Made by a program: the position numbers and the translations under genes. A stretch of 64,000 nt of DNA, from contig NC_005295.2 of NCBI RefSeq assembly GCF_000026005.1, positions 496,001-560,000 on the forward strand, written 5' to 3'. The stretch comes from Ehrlichia ruminantium str. Welgevonden. GTDB lineage: Bacteria; Pseudomonadota; Alphaproteobacteria; Rickettsiales; Anaplasmataceae. The number at the start of each line of letters is the position of its first letter. Positions within the stretch are counted from its first letter, which is position 1. The notes under the pieces were generated by a model. That model was not told the origin of the DNA, did not search any database, and worked only from the letters and a program-made list of their open reading frames with translations. Of this stretch, positions 44,968 to 56,200 are shown piece after piece.

Positions 44968-46695
44968 TTATAAATCATGTTTTAAATTAAACTTTCTTCC
45001 TATATAAGCTTTTATTATTAATTGTTGTATTATAGTAATAGAATTACTACATATCCAATAAATAATTAGCCCAGTTGGAAATGAAGAAAATATAAATATG
45101 AAAACATATGGTAAGAATTTTATAAAACTTGCTTGAATTTTATCTTGATCTTGAGAGGAATGAGTAGAGGTATTCATTTTTTGTTGAATAATCATGGTAA
45201 TTCCTAATATTACAGGTAAAATCCCAATACAAATTGGAGGATTAAAATTTAATAAACCAAATAGAGTTAAAACATTTGCAGTATCAAAATTTGATAAATC
45301 TTTTACCCATAAATAAAAAGGGGCATGTCTCATTTCAATTGTTACAAATAATACTTTGTATAATGCAAAAAAGACTGGTATTTGTATTAGTATAGGAATA
45401 AATCCAGACATCGGACTAACATCATTCTTTTTAAATAAAAGTGATACTTCTTTGCTCATTTTAGTATTATCATTTTTGTATAATTCTTTTATTTTTAAGA
45501 TTTCTGGTTGCAAATATTTTAATTTGAACATTGAAACATAAGACTTGTAAGATAGAGGGAACATTATGAGCTTTATTACTATTGTAAGTAATAGTATAGC
45601 TAAACCAAAATTTCCTATAAGATCATAAAAATATTCTAATAAAAGGAAGACAGGTTTTGTAATAAAATAAAGTATTCCAAAATCTACAGCTTTATCAAAT
45701 AAAGAAATATTTAAATCTTTTTTGTACTTATCTAATAGTTTTAGTTCTTTAGCCCCAGCAAATAAATAACTAGTACTACTTGCTGTTTTATTTGGATAAG
45801 CACTGTAACTGTCATGGCTAAAATCTACTTGAAAACGATCTTCATTATTATATTTACCATGTTTTACATGAAAGCTTAACTTACTCTTTTTTTGTAATAT
45901 GTTTGGTATTAATGCTGTGAACCAATACTTATCTGCAATACCAACCCACTGATTATCATCAGTATTTTGTTGACTGATTTTAATATTCCTTTCTTTTATT
46001 ATATTTTTATATGTCCACTCTTTTAATGTATATCCAAAGCTTCCTACAGCTCCTTCATGTGAAATCCAATAAGATTTTTCTGTAGTATGTCTTGCTCTAT
46101 TAATCCTCCCGTAAGGAATTAAATTAACGACATTATCTGTATTATTGATGATAATTTGTTCTATTTTAAACATATAATAATCATCAAGAGTAACTTTTAT
46201 TTGAAATATCACCCCTTGTTGATTGTCCCATGTTAAGGTAACAGTATTGTTTGGAGATAGAACAGATTTATCTGATGTCCAGGTGGATAGTTGATTTGGT
46301 ACTACTATTTTATGTTGTGGATCTATCCATCCAAACTCTATAAAGTAAACACCTTCTGTATTTTCTGGTGATAATAATATTATCCCATCAGAGCTACTAT
46401 CTGGTGTAATATGGTAATTTTTAAATACTAGATCATCAAGTTGCGCACCTTTTAATGAAATAGATCCATTAATTTCTTTGTTTGATAATTTAACTCGTAG
46501 ATTTTGAGTACTGTCTATAATTTCATTACGTGACCTATATGTGAGTACATTATCGATTTCTGGAATCATGGAGCTAGAGTCTTCATCTTCTACAACATGT
46601 TGTACTGTAAAAAATTTCTCATATACAAGCCTCCACCCCATCATAATCAATACAGATAAAACGACAGCGAACACTAAATTGCGAATTTCTAACAT
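44968..46695 (-). CDS. yidC: Membrane protein insertase YidC
   Basis: YidC inserts and folds inner-membrane proteins, alone or with SecYEG. The 575 residues begin with an N-terminal span (VFAVVLSVLIMMGWRLVYE), followed by a periplasmic beta-domain of about 330 residues, and then the conserved core: GNFGLAILLLTIVIKLIMFP, KLKYLQPEILKIKELYKNDN, a cytoplasmic hairpin, PILIQIPVFFALYKVLF, and the final spans with FPTGLIIYWICSN. Length is usual for Gram-negatives. It heads a minus-strand operon with ribH and nusB. Confidence 0.97.
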   Translation of the reverse strand: MLEIRNLVFAVVLSVLIMMGWRLVYEKFFTVQHVVEDEDSSSMIPEIDNVLTYRSRNEIIDSTQNLRVKLSNKEINGSISLKGAQLDDLVFKNYHITPDSSSDGIILLSPENTEGVYFIEFGWIDPQHKIVVPNQLSTWTSDKSVLSPNNTVTLTWDNQQGVIFQIKVTLDDYYMFKIEQIIINNTDNVVNLIPYGRINRARHTTEKSYWISHEGAVGSFGYTLKEWTYKNIIKERNIKISQQNTDDNQWVGIADKYWFTALIPNILQKKSKLSFHVKHGKYNNEDRFQVDFSHDSYSAYPNKTASSTSYLFAGAKELKLLDKYKKDLNISLFDKAVDFGILYFITKPVFLLLEYFYDLIGNFGLAILLLTIVIKLIMFPLSYKSYVSMFKLKYLQPEILKIKELYKNDNTKMSKEVSLLFKKNDVSPMSGFIPILIQIPVFFALYKVLFVTIEMRHAPFYLWVKDLSNFDTANVLTLFGLLNFNPPICIGILPVILGITMIIQQKMNTSTHSSQDQDKIQASFIKFLPYVFIFIFSSFPTGLIIYWICSNSITIIQQLIIKAYIGRKFNLKHDL

Positions 46696-47759
46696 ATTGT
46701 ATAAGTGAGTACTTAATGATTTTCAGTGTAGCATATAGCTTTTTTTAAATCAATAAAGCAATATTAAATATATTTTAACTGTATTTATTTGTTTAATATT
46801 ATTGCTTTATCTTACTAGTTTGGATGTAAAACATCTAAATATGTTATATTAGTGATAATTAGTATGATAAGAAGTATGTAAATGATATCAATTAAATTGT
46901 CTATGTTATATGTTGAAATATAGATTTATATAAATTATTTATGTTCTAAAATTCTCTTCACCTATAGTATGTTATGTATTCTGTGATTCTTCATCATTAA
47001 TTATTAGAAGAGGCGGGTAATTAACATAAGTGTGTTAAAAATTTGTGATCTTTTTTTGTGCTTGTTACTGATAATGTATAGTATGTTTTTGTGTATTAGT
47101 GTTGTTATTTTCTTAAATGGTTATATTGCTAATTGGTTTATATTAAATGTGAGTATAGCTTAGGTCGCAGACTAGTTGTTCAGTAGTGATAATTGTATAT
47201 TATTGATGTTGTGATTATTATGGTTAGCTATGTTTAATTAAGTATCTGATGTTGTAATAATCTTTATTTACTAGTATTCTCTATATGAATGGATAATGTC
47301 TAAATAGATATATGGATTACTAAATTAAGTTGATTTTTTAGATATTGTTATAACAAGTAAATATACTAACTATGATTATACTTATGACTTAACGTTATTA
47401 TAATTATTAGTCGGGTAAATATTGTTAGAAGTGTAAAAAGTAAGTTTTCTGGTTATATATAAGTTAATATTTTCTTGTTTATAGATAATACATTGTTATT
47501 TTATTAAGTTTATATATCTGTTATTTCAGCGACTTAGGTGTTGATATAGTAAGAATTCTTCTTAAATTTGTATCTTTTATAAGCACAAATTTCGTTTTTT
47601 ACTTATATTTTGTTAAAAGTGTTGTAATTGATTGAGTATTGTAGTGGGTATACTTGAAAGTTTTTGACTGATAATTAATAGTATCTTCTTATAATAGCTG
47701 ATTTATTGTATTTTTATATATCTGTTTTATAACCACTTAAATAAGGTAAAATAATCATT
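46696..47759. other. Gene-free interval, 1.06 kb
   Basis: Between agcS and yidC, with stops in all frames. It includes the yidC promoter region; nothing else was recognised. Confidence 0.45.
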
Positions 47760-49145
47760 TTAAGTTTTTATTTTTTGTAAGTATAAGTTGAGTTCTTTAT
47801 TTATATCTTTACTTAATAGTATTATAGTTAGTCCATTAGGTATGGTGAGAAATATAAAAAGTAAGTCTCCTAATTGTGATATAGAAATAATGTTTTTTGA
47901 TAATCCACTAGTGATGATAATAATAATAATTAAGATTCTGCATAATATGATACTATAATTGCTTTTTAACAGGTATTTCCATGATATTTCACAGTAATAA
48001 GAATATGTGATGATTGAAGAAAATGCAAAAGCAAATACAATAAATGGAAATATTATGTATTCACAAATTGGAGAAGTATTAGAGAATATATTGCTAATTT
48101 CAATGATATCATTACTGTTACTTAGTGTATATGATCCAGTTAACACTATTACTATTCCTGTAATAAATGATACAATTACTGTGTCAATGAATGGCTCAAG
48201 CATAGCAATACATCCTACTCTTACAGGTTCAGTTTCGTGTGTAGATGAATGTATTATAGGGGAGGTTCCAATACCTGCTTCGTTTGCAAAAACTGATCTT
48301 CTAACTCCAGCTATTAAAGAGCCAACTACTCCTCCAGCGATGCTATTTCCATATATCATGCTATGGAACATTGTTTGAAATGTAGGAATTAACTGGTCAA
48401 TATGTCTTATAATGACTGATATGCATATAGTAATGTATAATATGACCATAATAGGAGATAATTTTGTCACAACCTTTGCAATGCGTGTTATCCCTCCTAC
48501 TATTACTAATCCACTCAATAAAGTTAGTATTAGAACAATAGTGCTGTTGTTTACTTGTTTAAAAGTATTACTTAATAGAATAGATGCCTGATTTGATTGA
48601 AATGATATTCCTCCAAATAACATAGCTACTATCATAATGATGGCGTATATATATGATAATGCTTTTCCTGTTTTAATGAAACCTAATTCAGATAAACTAT
48701 ATCTTATGTATTGAAAAGGACCTCCTATACTGGATTTATCGGTTAATATACGGTATTTGAAACCTAATGTGACTTCAGCAAATTTTATTGACATACCTAA
48801 TATTCCAATCAGTACCATCCATAAGACAGCACCTGGTCCTCCAGTAGAAACTGCGATTACTACTCCTGATATTGTACCTAATCCTATAGTTCCAGATATT
48901 GCAGTAATCAATGCTTGTATATTAGAAATTGTATTATTAGATTTGTTATTGGATGGATTAATTAAAATGTATAAAGCATGTTTAAAGAGTTTTATATTAA
49001 TAAATTTAAATCTTAAAGTACAAAATGTTCCAAGGCATATTACCCATAAAATAATTAAAGGAATCTTAAATATTGTAAAAGTGAGAACAGAGTCTAACGT
49101 ATTTAATATATAAGGGAAAAAATCTGTAAACATAGAGTTTATCAT
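47760..49145 (-). CDS. Sodium:alanine/glycine symporter (AGCS family)
   Basis: A 461-residue transporter of the alanine-or-glycine:cation symporter family, importing small neutral amino acids with Na+ or H+. About ten to eleven spans are visible. The AGCS signature appears as GTIGLGTISGVVIAVSTGGP (about 86-105) followed by GAVLWMVLIGI, with further family elements GIGTSPIIHSSTHETEPV and FANEAG. The first residues precede a span typical of the family. It follows pssA by 24 bp and is probably in the psd-pssA operon. Amino-acid uptake suits an intracellular organism with reduced amino-acid synthesis. Confidence 0.93.
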   Translation of the reverse strand: MINSMFTDFFPYILNTLDSVLTFTIFKIPLIILWVICLGTFCTLRFKFINIKLFKHALYILINPSNNKSNNTISNIQALITAISGTIGLGTISGVVIAVSTGGPGAVLWMVLIGILGMSIKFAEVTLGFKYRILTDKSSIGGPFQYIRYSLSELGFIKTGKALSYIYAIIMIVAMLFGGISFQSNQASILLSNTFKQVNNSTIVLILTLLSGLVIVGGITRIAKVVTKLSPIMVILYITICISVIIRHIDQLIPTFQTMFHSMIYGNSIAGGVVGSLIAGVRRSVFANEAGIGTSPIIHSSTHETEPVRVGCIAMLEPFIDTVIVSFITGIVIVLTGSYTLSNSNDIIEISNIFSNTSPICEYIIFPFIVFAFAFSSIITYSYYCEISWKYLLKSNYSIILCRILIIIIIITSGLSKNIISISQLGDLLFIFLTIPNGLTIILLSKDINKELNLYLQKIKT

Positions 49146-49169
49146 ATGATTATGATATAGCTAATCTAA

Positions 49170-49952
49170 TCATATGTTTTTCTTATTTTTATTTTTGTAC
49201 ATAAGATATATGTATACAATACTACTTACAGGGATTGATAGTATGTACATTATTCCAACTACTGGAAAAGTTAACCATGGTTTTGTTATTGCAAATACAA
49301 TGAATATGCCTAATAGTACAATAAAAATATAAATTAAATTTTTTGGTATATATAAATGTTTTGCAGAAAAAGTAGGAATATTACTTACTGATAAAAATGC
49401 AATAATAGCAAAATATACTGCTATCTTATTATGCTCTAGTAAATTTTCCACTAACCAGTGATTATCATGAAAATAAAAAGTAAGCATTATTGGAATTAAT
49501 GATAATATTGCTCCTAATGGAGCGGGTACTCCTACAAAGAAAAACTTATGCCAGTCTAATTCTTTTTCTTCTTCGTATAATGACATGTTAAATCTAGCAA
49601 GTCTTATAGACATACATATCACAAATGTCATAACAAGCATCCATCCTATTACTTTTATTTGTCTGAGAGACCAAAAGTATAATAAAAACGCTGGAGCAGC
49701 ACCAAAATTTAAAAAATCTGCAAAAGAATCAAGTTGAGCACCAAATCCACTAGTAGAATTAAGTAACCTGGCAATTCTTCCATCCATACCATCTATAACT
49801 GCTGCTATTATGATAAATACAATTGCAGATTCCCATTTACCGATAAACGTAAATTTTATAGAAGTTAGGCCAGCACATAACCCCAACAAGGTAATTAAAT
49901 TTGGAAACAATCTTGCAATAGGGAAAAACTTACCACTTTGTTCTTCTTTCAT
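49170..49952 (-). CDS. pssA: CDP-diacylglycerol-serine O-phosphatidyltransferase
   Basis: Makes phosphatidylserine from CDP-diacylglycerol and serine. The 260-residue membrane protein contains the CDP-alcohol phosphotransferase motif spread over DGMDGRIAR, then G and two aspartates in GFGAQLDSFADFLNFG (about 54-81). Around seven spans follow. The start MKEEQSGKFFPIARLFPNLI, with its cytoplasmic leader before span 1, is typical of the Bacillus-type enzyme common in alphaproteobacteria. psd ends two bases upstream, so the two steps to phosphatidylethanolamine are coupled. Confidence 0.96.
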   Translation of the reverse strand: MKEEQSGKFFPIARLFPNLITLLGLCAGLTSIKFTFIGKWESAIVFIIIAAVIDGMDGRIARLLNSTSGFGAQLDSFADFLNFGAAPAFLLYFWSLRQIKVIGWMLVMTFVICMSIRLARFNMSLYEEEKELDWHKFFFVGVPAPLGAILSLIPIMLTFYFHDNHWLVENLLEHNKIAVYFAIIAFLSVSNIPTFSAKHLYIPKNLIYIFIVLLGIFIVFAITKPWLTFPVVGIMYILSIPVSSIVYIYLMYKNKNKKNI

Positions 49953-49954
49953 AT

Positions 49955-50638
49955 TTATATAAATTTTGCTGTTAATTGTTTATGAGGGTAATCTTCTAGA
50001 TATGCAAGAATAGTTTCTCCACCTATTACTGTTTGTCCTTTGAAAGCTGATATGTGGATATTTAATGGCAAATATATATTGACTCGACTTCCAAACCTGA
50101 TAATACCAAATCTTTCTCCAGAATTAACATTCTGACCTTCATAAGCATTGCATACTATTCTTCGTGCTATTAATCCAGCTATTTGATCTACAATTATTGT
50201 GTGATGATTGACATTGGATTCTATTACTATTCTTTGCCTTTCATTTAACTCACTTGACTTATTAAGTGAAGCTGAAATAAATCTTCCTGGTATATATTCT
50301 GTAGCTTTGATAGTACCAGATACAGGAATTCGATTTACATGAACATTTAGTACATTTAAGAAGATACTAATGCATAATACCTGCGTAGAGTTATCTATTG
50401 GTGAATTGACTTGTTCAATGTTTAGTATTATACCGTCAGCTGGACTGATAATTAAATGATCTCCTTCAGGAACGATACGTATAGGATCACGGAAGAAATA
50501 TATACATAGTAGTGATGCAACTAGAAAGATTATACCTAAGCTGCAAGAGATTGCGAAACCTATACAAGATAAAAGAAAGGATATCATTATGATGATATAC
50601 CCTTCTTTATGGATATTGTGAATTAAATTACAAAGCAT
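49955..50638 (-). CDS. psd: Phosphatidylserine decarboxylase proenzyme
   Basis: Decarboxylates phosphatidylserine to phosphatidylethanolamine. This is the short (227 residue) alphaproteobacterial/archaeal type. An N-terminal hairpin of two spans is followed by FFRDPIRIVP, ISPADGIIL, FLNVLNVHVNRIPVSG and GERFGIIRFGSRVNIYLP. The proenzyme self-cleaves between G183 and S184 in RFGSR, where the serine becomes the pyruvoyl cofactor. It is the first gene of psd-pssA-agcS on the minus strand. Confidence 0.96.
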   Translation of the reverse strand: MLCNLIHNIHKEGYIIIMISFLLSCIGFAISCSLGIIFLVASLLCIYFFRDPIRIVPEGDHLIISPADGIILNIEQVNSPIDNSTQVLCISIFLNVLNVHVNRIPVSGTIKATEYIPGRFISASLNKSSELNERQRIVIESNVNHHTIIVDQIAGLIARRIVCNAYEGQNVNSGERFGIIRFGSRVNIYLPLNIHISAFKGQTVIGGETILAYLEDYPHKQLTAKFI

Positions 50639-52432
50639 TATTTAACCTCAGGCCTTTTTCAAAAATTATATACATTGCAATATTTTATGCAATTACTATT
50701 TGATAAGGTACTGTAGAATCATATAGATAAGTGATAACCTGTTTATTGTATACTTATTTAAAGTATTGGTATTTCATAGTAATATGATATTTTTTTAAGA
50801 TGTAATTTGTATTTATATTCAATAACGTACTTGTAGCATATTATTATATTAAAGTTGATATTATTGATATAATGTACTTTTACTATATAAGTAGAATGTT
50901 AGTTAATAATATGTATTAATTTAAATATGTGTTTAAGCATGTTAAATTTTAATTATTTCAAATATAATTAAGTTATCAAACAATTTGAAGAGTATAAGAA
51001 AATTTGTTGTAATTTAATTTTCTATAATATCACACTAGAACTTTTAATTAGAATTTTATAAGTGTGTGTTTAGAAAATTTAATATTCTAAATCATACACA
51101 ACATCTATTCTAAAAATATAAAAGAGCATACAACACGGGTTTATTTTATGTAAATAGTGTAATTTTAATATAGCAGTATAATTATATTGTAAACACTAAT
51201 CATCATAATTTGTTCATCGGTTGTTTTGTAACATTGATGAAGATTCATTATACTTATGTATATAAATAGGAACATTAGTAATCTTAGATGATTTGTATCA
51301 GAACAATTACTTTTTTTGAATTTGTTTTATTTTAGAATTCTGTAGATTAACCTTATGTCATGCATGAATCTATAGTTTATGCACTTGCATATAAAACATA
51401 ACTTGAATTACAAAGGGTTTTTTCACTAGGTTAGAACTTATTTTAGCAATTTTTTGTAGCGATACATCAAAAGTATATTACATAATTTGCATTTCTATTC
51501 TAGAAAAAAAACATGTATATTAAATTTATTTAAGTGGTGTTATGTTAGTATCAGTATTGATTTATTTATCTATAACTCTATTCTTTTAAAGCTTGTATTT
51601 GGATTATTGCATTCTTTTGTTTACGGAGTAATTGTTATGCATAAATAAATTACCTCTTTTGTACATATGTTTGTGTGTTTATTATCTATTATTTCATATT
51701 TGTATACAAAGGTGTTGTCTTGATAATTAATTATCAAAGTTGGTTTTTATGATTGTATGTATAATTTTTGTGTATCAAATTATAACATAATATGAGAGAT
51801 TAATACTATCATTAACTACATAAATTTATGTAATTATATAATAATTGTAGTATTTTTTTTAGCTTTAGTTGAGTTATAATAAATGACTAATAGTAAAGTA
51901 TGGTTTGTTTAAGCTTAATATGGTGCTCTATCGTCTTTGTTATTTGAATGTGTTGTAATTATATAAAATAGTTATTTGAAAATTAGATATGTTGTTGTGT
52001 ATCACTATAAAAAAATGTTACATATCAAAGTTTAAAGGTTATTAATGATTAGCAATATCTACTGTAGTACTAAAAAATATCAAATTACAATTCCAATGTT
52101 TTAATAAACCCTAAGCTACAAGAAATAGAAGAAATTCCGATTGAGGTTTTGTATTGTTAGGATTGTAAAGTGCATATATTTATATAAGCCTTCTTTTAGA
52201 AGGATATTTTAATTGAAAAATACAAGTTACGTAATGCTTTATTTATCTTCATAGATGACAGCATTGTTTGTTGTGATCGTTTAAGTTTATTTATTATCCT
52301 ATTATTGGTGGTGTTATTAAATAGTAGTTTATCTATTGTACTATACATTTTTTATGTAATGATTTAAAATTGACATGATCCATAAGTTATAAGTGATATT
52401 TAAATTTGTATATAAAGTTATTTGGTGTTTTG
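50639..52432. other. Gene-free interval, 1.8 kb, upstream of psd
   Basis: Mostly structureless. Near 52100-52160 a short open stretch reads INPKLQEIEEIPIEVLYC, without start or family. At about 52190 is a small hairpin CCTTCT-TTT-AGAAGG. Around 52318-52400 there is a weak partial match to the 181-bp units that follow. Confidence 0.4.
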
Positions 52433-53265
52433 TATTGATAGTTTTGCTAGACAATAGTTTACCACTGTGTCATATATTTTTTATGTTATGTATTTTGCTT
52501 TAATTTTTTATATAGAAACTAGAATCTACATATGTTTGCAAATATAAATTATATTGATGGCTTATATACAATTTTGTTGATTATTTAACATTAAAATTTA
52601 TTTTATATCTTGTGTTGGTAGTTTTACCAGACAATAGTTTACCCATTGTGCTGTACATTTTTCATGTAATGTATTTTGCTTTAATTTATTGTATAGAAAC
52701 TAGAATCTACATAATCTGCAAACCCTAAATTATATTGATGACTTATATACAATTTTGTTGATTATTTAACATTAAAATTTATTTTGTATCATGTATTGAT
52801 AGTTTTGCTAGACAGTAATTTACCCATTGTGCTGTACATTTTTCATGTAATGTATTTTGTTTTAACCTGTCATGTAGGAACTTGAAATTTACATGGTATG
52901 CAAACCCTAAATTGTATTGATGGCTTATATACAATTTTGTTGATTATTTAGCATTAAAATTTATTTTGTATCATGTATTGATAGTTTTGCTAGACAATAA
53001 TTTACCCATTGTGCTGTACATTTTTCATGTAATGTATTTTGTTTTAACCTGTCATGTAAAAACTTGAAATTTACATGGTATGCAAACCCTAAATTGTATT
53101 GATGGCTTATATACAATTTTGTTGATTATTTAGCATTAAAATTTATTTTGTATCATGTATTGATAGTTTTGCTAGACAATAGTTTATCCATTGTGCTGTA
53201 CATTTTTCATGTAATGTATTTTGTTTTAACCTGTCATGTAGGAACTTGAAATCTACATAATCTGC
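52433..53265. repeat. Tandem array of about 181-bp units over the 3' end of the oxidoreductase gene
   Basis: The landmark GTTTTRCYAGACARTA recurs at about 52441, 52621, 52802, 52984 and 53166, a period of 180-182 bp. The last unit covers the final 40 codons and stop of the gene at 53143-56547; the other four lie beyond its stop. The two units nearest the gene are nearly identical and the outer ones more diverged. In the neighbouring copies the minus strand still reads the gene's C-terminus in frame to a stop (NTLHEKCTAQW then VNYCLAKLSIHDTK), showing that the array grew from the gene end. Confidence 0.93.
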
Positions 53266-56200
53266 AGGTTGGTCTTGGTTTTTGCAACTATATATAAAAT
53301 ATTCTTCTTTTGTAATTGGATTGATGTGTTTTTGTAAACACTGAGCACATATTTCTTTCATCATGCATTGCATAGGAGAATTAATAGAGGCAATAACTTT
53401 TATATCTTGTTTGAAAAAATGACGATATTGATTAAATATAGCATAGGATACGGCATCCATCATGTGACTTGATCCAATCATGATAATTCTGTCTATAGAA
53501 TGTAGTGGTATATTAGTGCCTTGTGATGTATGGTTTTGGTATTGTTCAATAGCTTCAATAATATTGCCATGATAAGACTGGTCTTGTGTTCTTCTTGGTT
53601 CTATTCTTTTTTCATTACAGCACCATATAACATTACTTGATGATTTTTCAATAGAGGATGGTTCAAAGATATCTTCTGTTTTTTTGTATCCTGCAAAATA
53701 TAAAACTTTACAATTGTGTGATAATAGTGCTTGACCTATTGAAAATAAAACAGCATTTCCTACGCCTCCACCTATTAACATGACATTTTTATTACTAGGA
53801 ATTTCTGTCGGTGTGCCGGTTGGTCCCATGAAAATGATAGGTTCGTTTTTTTTAAGATAATTACATAGATGACTAGATCCTCCTGCATTTAATACTATAG
53901 TTGAGATTGTTCCTTTATCTTTATCAACAGATACTCCTGTTAATGCTAAACTTTCTATAGATAATTTGGTGTTTTCTATATTTAGGCTATTATATTCAAA
54001 ATTTTGTAATCTATAGAATTGACCAGGTTTAAAGTTAGCTGCTGCTAAAGGTGCTAAAATGGTAAGTTTTGTTATATTTTTTGTGAGATATTCTACATCT
54101 AGTATGTATGCCTTTAGCAAGTGATTTACTGTTTTGAGAAAGCAATCATCTTTTTTCTGTGGGTATTCTTTTAATAATTGTGTTATAGTGGAATATCCAT
54201 TTTTAGCACTTGCCATGGCTTTCACTACGCTTCCTCTATATGGTAAATGTAAGTCTCCAAAAATACTGATTTTTCTATCGGTAGATATGAATATACTGTC
54301 TTTTTTTGTGAATTTAGATGATGAGATTATGTCTCTACTATTACCTTCTAAATCAAAGGTATGAGTGAAATCTTTATTTAATGACGATAACTGTTGACTT
54401 TCTTGTATACTAGTTAAATTTGGTTTAGTTCCTGTAGCTAATATAATAGTTCTTGCTGGGAGTGTTTTTTTATTATTATCTTTGCTGGTGAACTTGATAT
54501 TACTGATGTGATTGTAATCATCGAGTATTATTTCATATGGTTGTAAACATTCTATGAAATATACTCCTTCTGCTAGTGCATTTTTTATTTCTTCGCTATT
54601 TAATCTATAACTTGGAGAATCAATTAGGTTATTTCTATAAACTATAGTAACTCCTCCCCATGATTTTAATAGTTCCATAATTTGTGGATGTCTATTTTCT
54701 GTATTGGATAATATTCTTTCATTTCTGATTTGTATTGCATGATTTAAAAACTCATTTGCTATATTTTTTTCTTCTTCTGTCCAGTTTTTTTCTATGTAAG
54801 ATTTACCGTATGTTTTTACTAATGTTTCGTATCTAAATAAAAATTTTTCTACTTGTACTGGATAGTATGCAAGAGCTTCTGTTGCTGCATCAATTGCTGT
54901 GAGTCCTCCACCTATTACAATAATTGGCATTCTAATTTGTAGATTTGCAATAGCATTATTCCTGGCAGAGCCAGTTAGTTGTAAAGACATTAAAAAATCT
55001 GATGCTGTACGTACTCCACGTGCTAGTGAGTTTTTTAGGTGAATAAGATTTGGACTACCTGATCCAGTAGCAAGAGCAATATGATGAAATCCTATATCAA
55101 AAGCATTTTGTGTTGTGATTGTGCTTCCGAACCTTACTCCTCCATGCATTACGAAATTTTCTCTTCTTTCAAGTATTAATCTTGCTATTTTTAAATAGTT
55201 TTTATTCCATCTTACTGTGATACCATATTCAGAAACTCCTCCAAATCCGTAAGGTGTTCTTTCACTTAAATTTTCGTACAGTTCTTTTTTTACGTTTTTG
55301 ATTAAATTAAATTGTGTTCTTTCTCCAAATTGAGTTATTCCTGAAATATGTTGAGGTAAAGGTTCAATTTTTAAACCATCTATTGCTACAACAGTATGTC
55401 CGTCATTAAGTAAATGGTGTGATAAATTGATTCCTGCTGGTCCTAAGCCTACTACTAGTACATTTTTCTTTGTATTAGTGTGTGGTAATGGATGTTTGAA
55501 ATTTATAGGATTCCATCTGGTAAGTAGTGAATATATCTCAAATCCGTAACTTAGAGTCAATACATTATCTATTACTTGAGTTTCAATTAGTGGTATATCG
55601 ACAGGATCTTGTTTTTGATAAATACATGATTTAGTACAATCATTACAAATATGATGTCCTGTTAACACACATAAGGGGTTGTCAATCATTACAATTGCTA
55701 GTGCTGCTATGGGATATCCTTGAGATTTAACGAAATTCATTTCTGATATTTTTTCTTCTAAAGGACATCCATGTAATTCAGTAGATAGGATTGATTTTTT
55801 GAATGAATGGTTATTTTCTAATAAACCTTTTGAACAACTATCTTTGTTTTGTTTGTGACAAAATATACAGTAATGGGTATTATTTAATGCTTGGTATAAA
55901 GTAGGTGGTTTATGAGTAAGATTAAATCCATCTCTGTATTTAATGTGTTTTGATGTCATTACATCTGATTTGTGTATGTTCTTTATCTTGACAGGTACTA
56001 AGTTGTGAAAATCTATTTTATTAGGAGTACTAAATAAAATATTATTGTTTGCTTGAGAATGTACCATATATGCAGCGTATTGAGCTGCAATGTCTAAATC
56101 TATTTCATATTGTTCTTGATTTTCAAACCATAATAGTACTTTTTTAGAGAATTCTTTTTCTTGAATTGGTAATGAAAAAATTTGAGAAATTTTATTTGTG

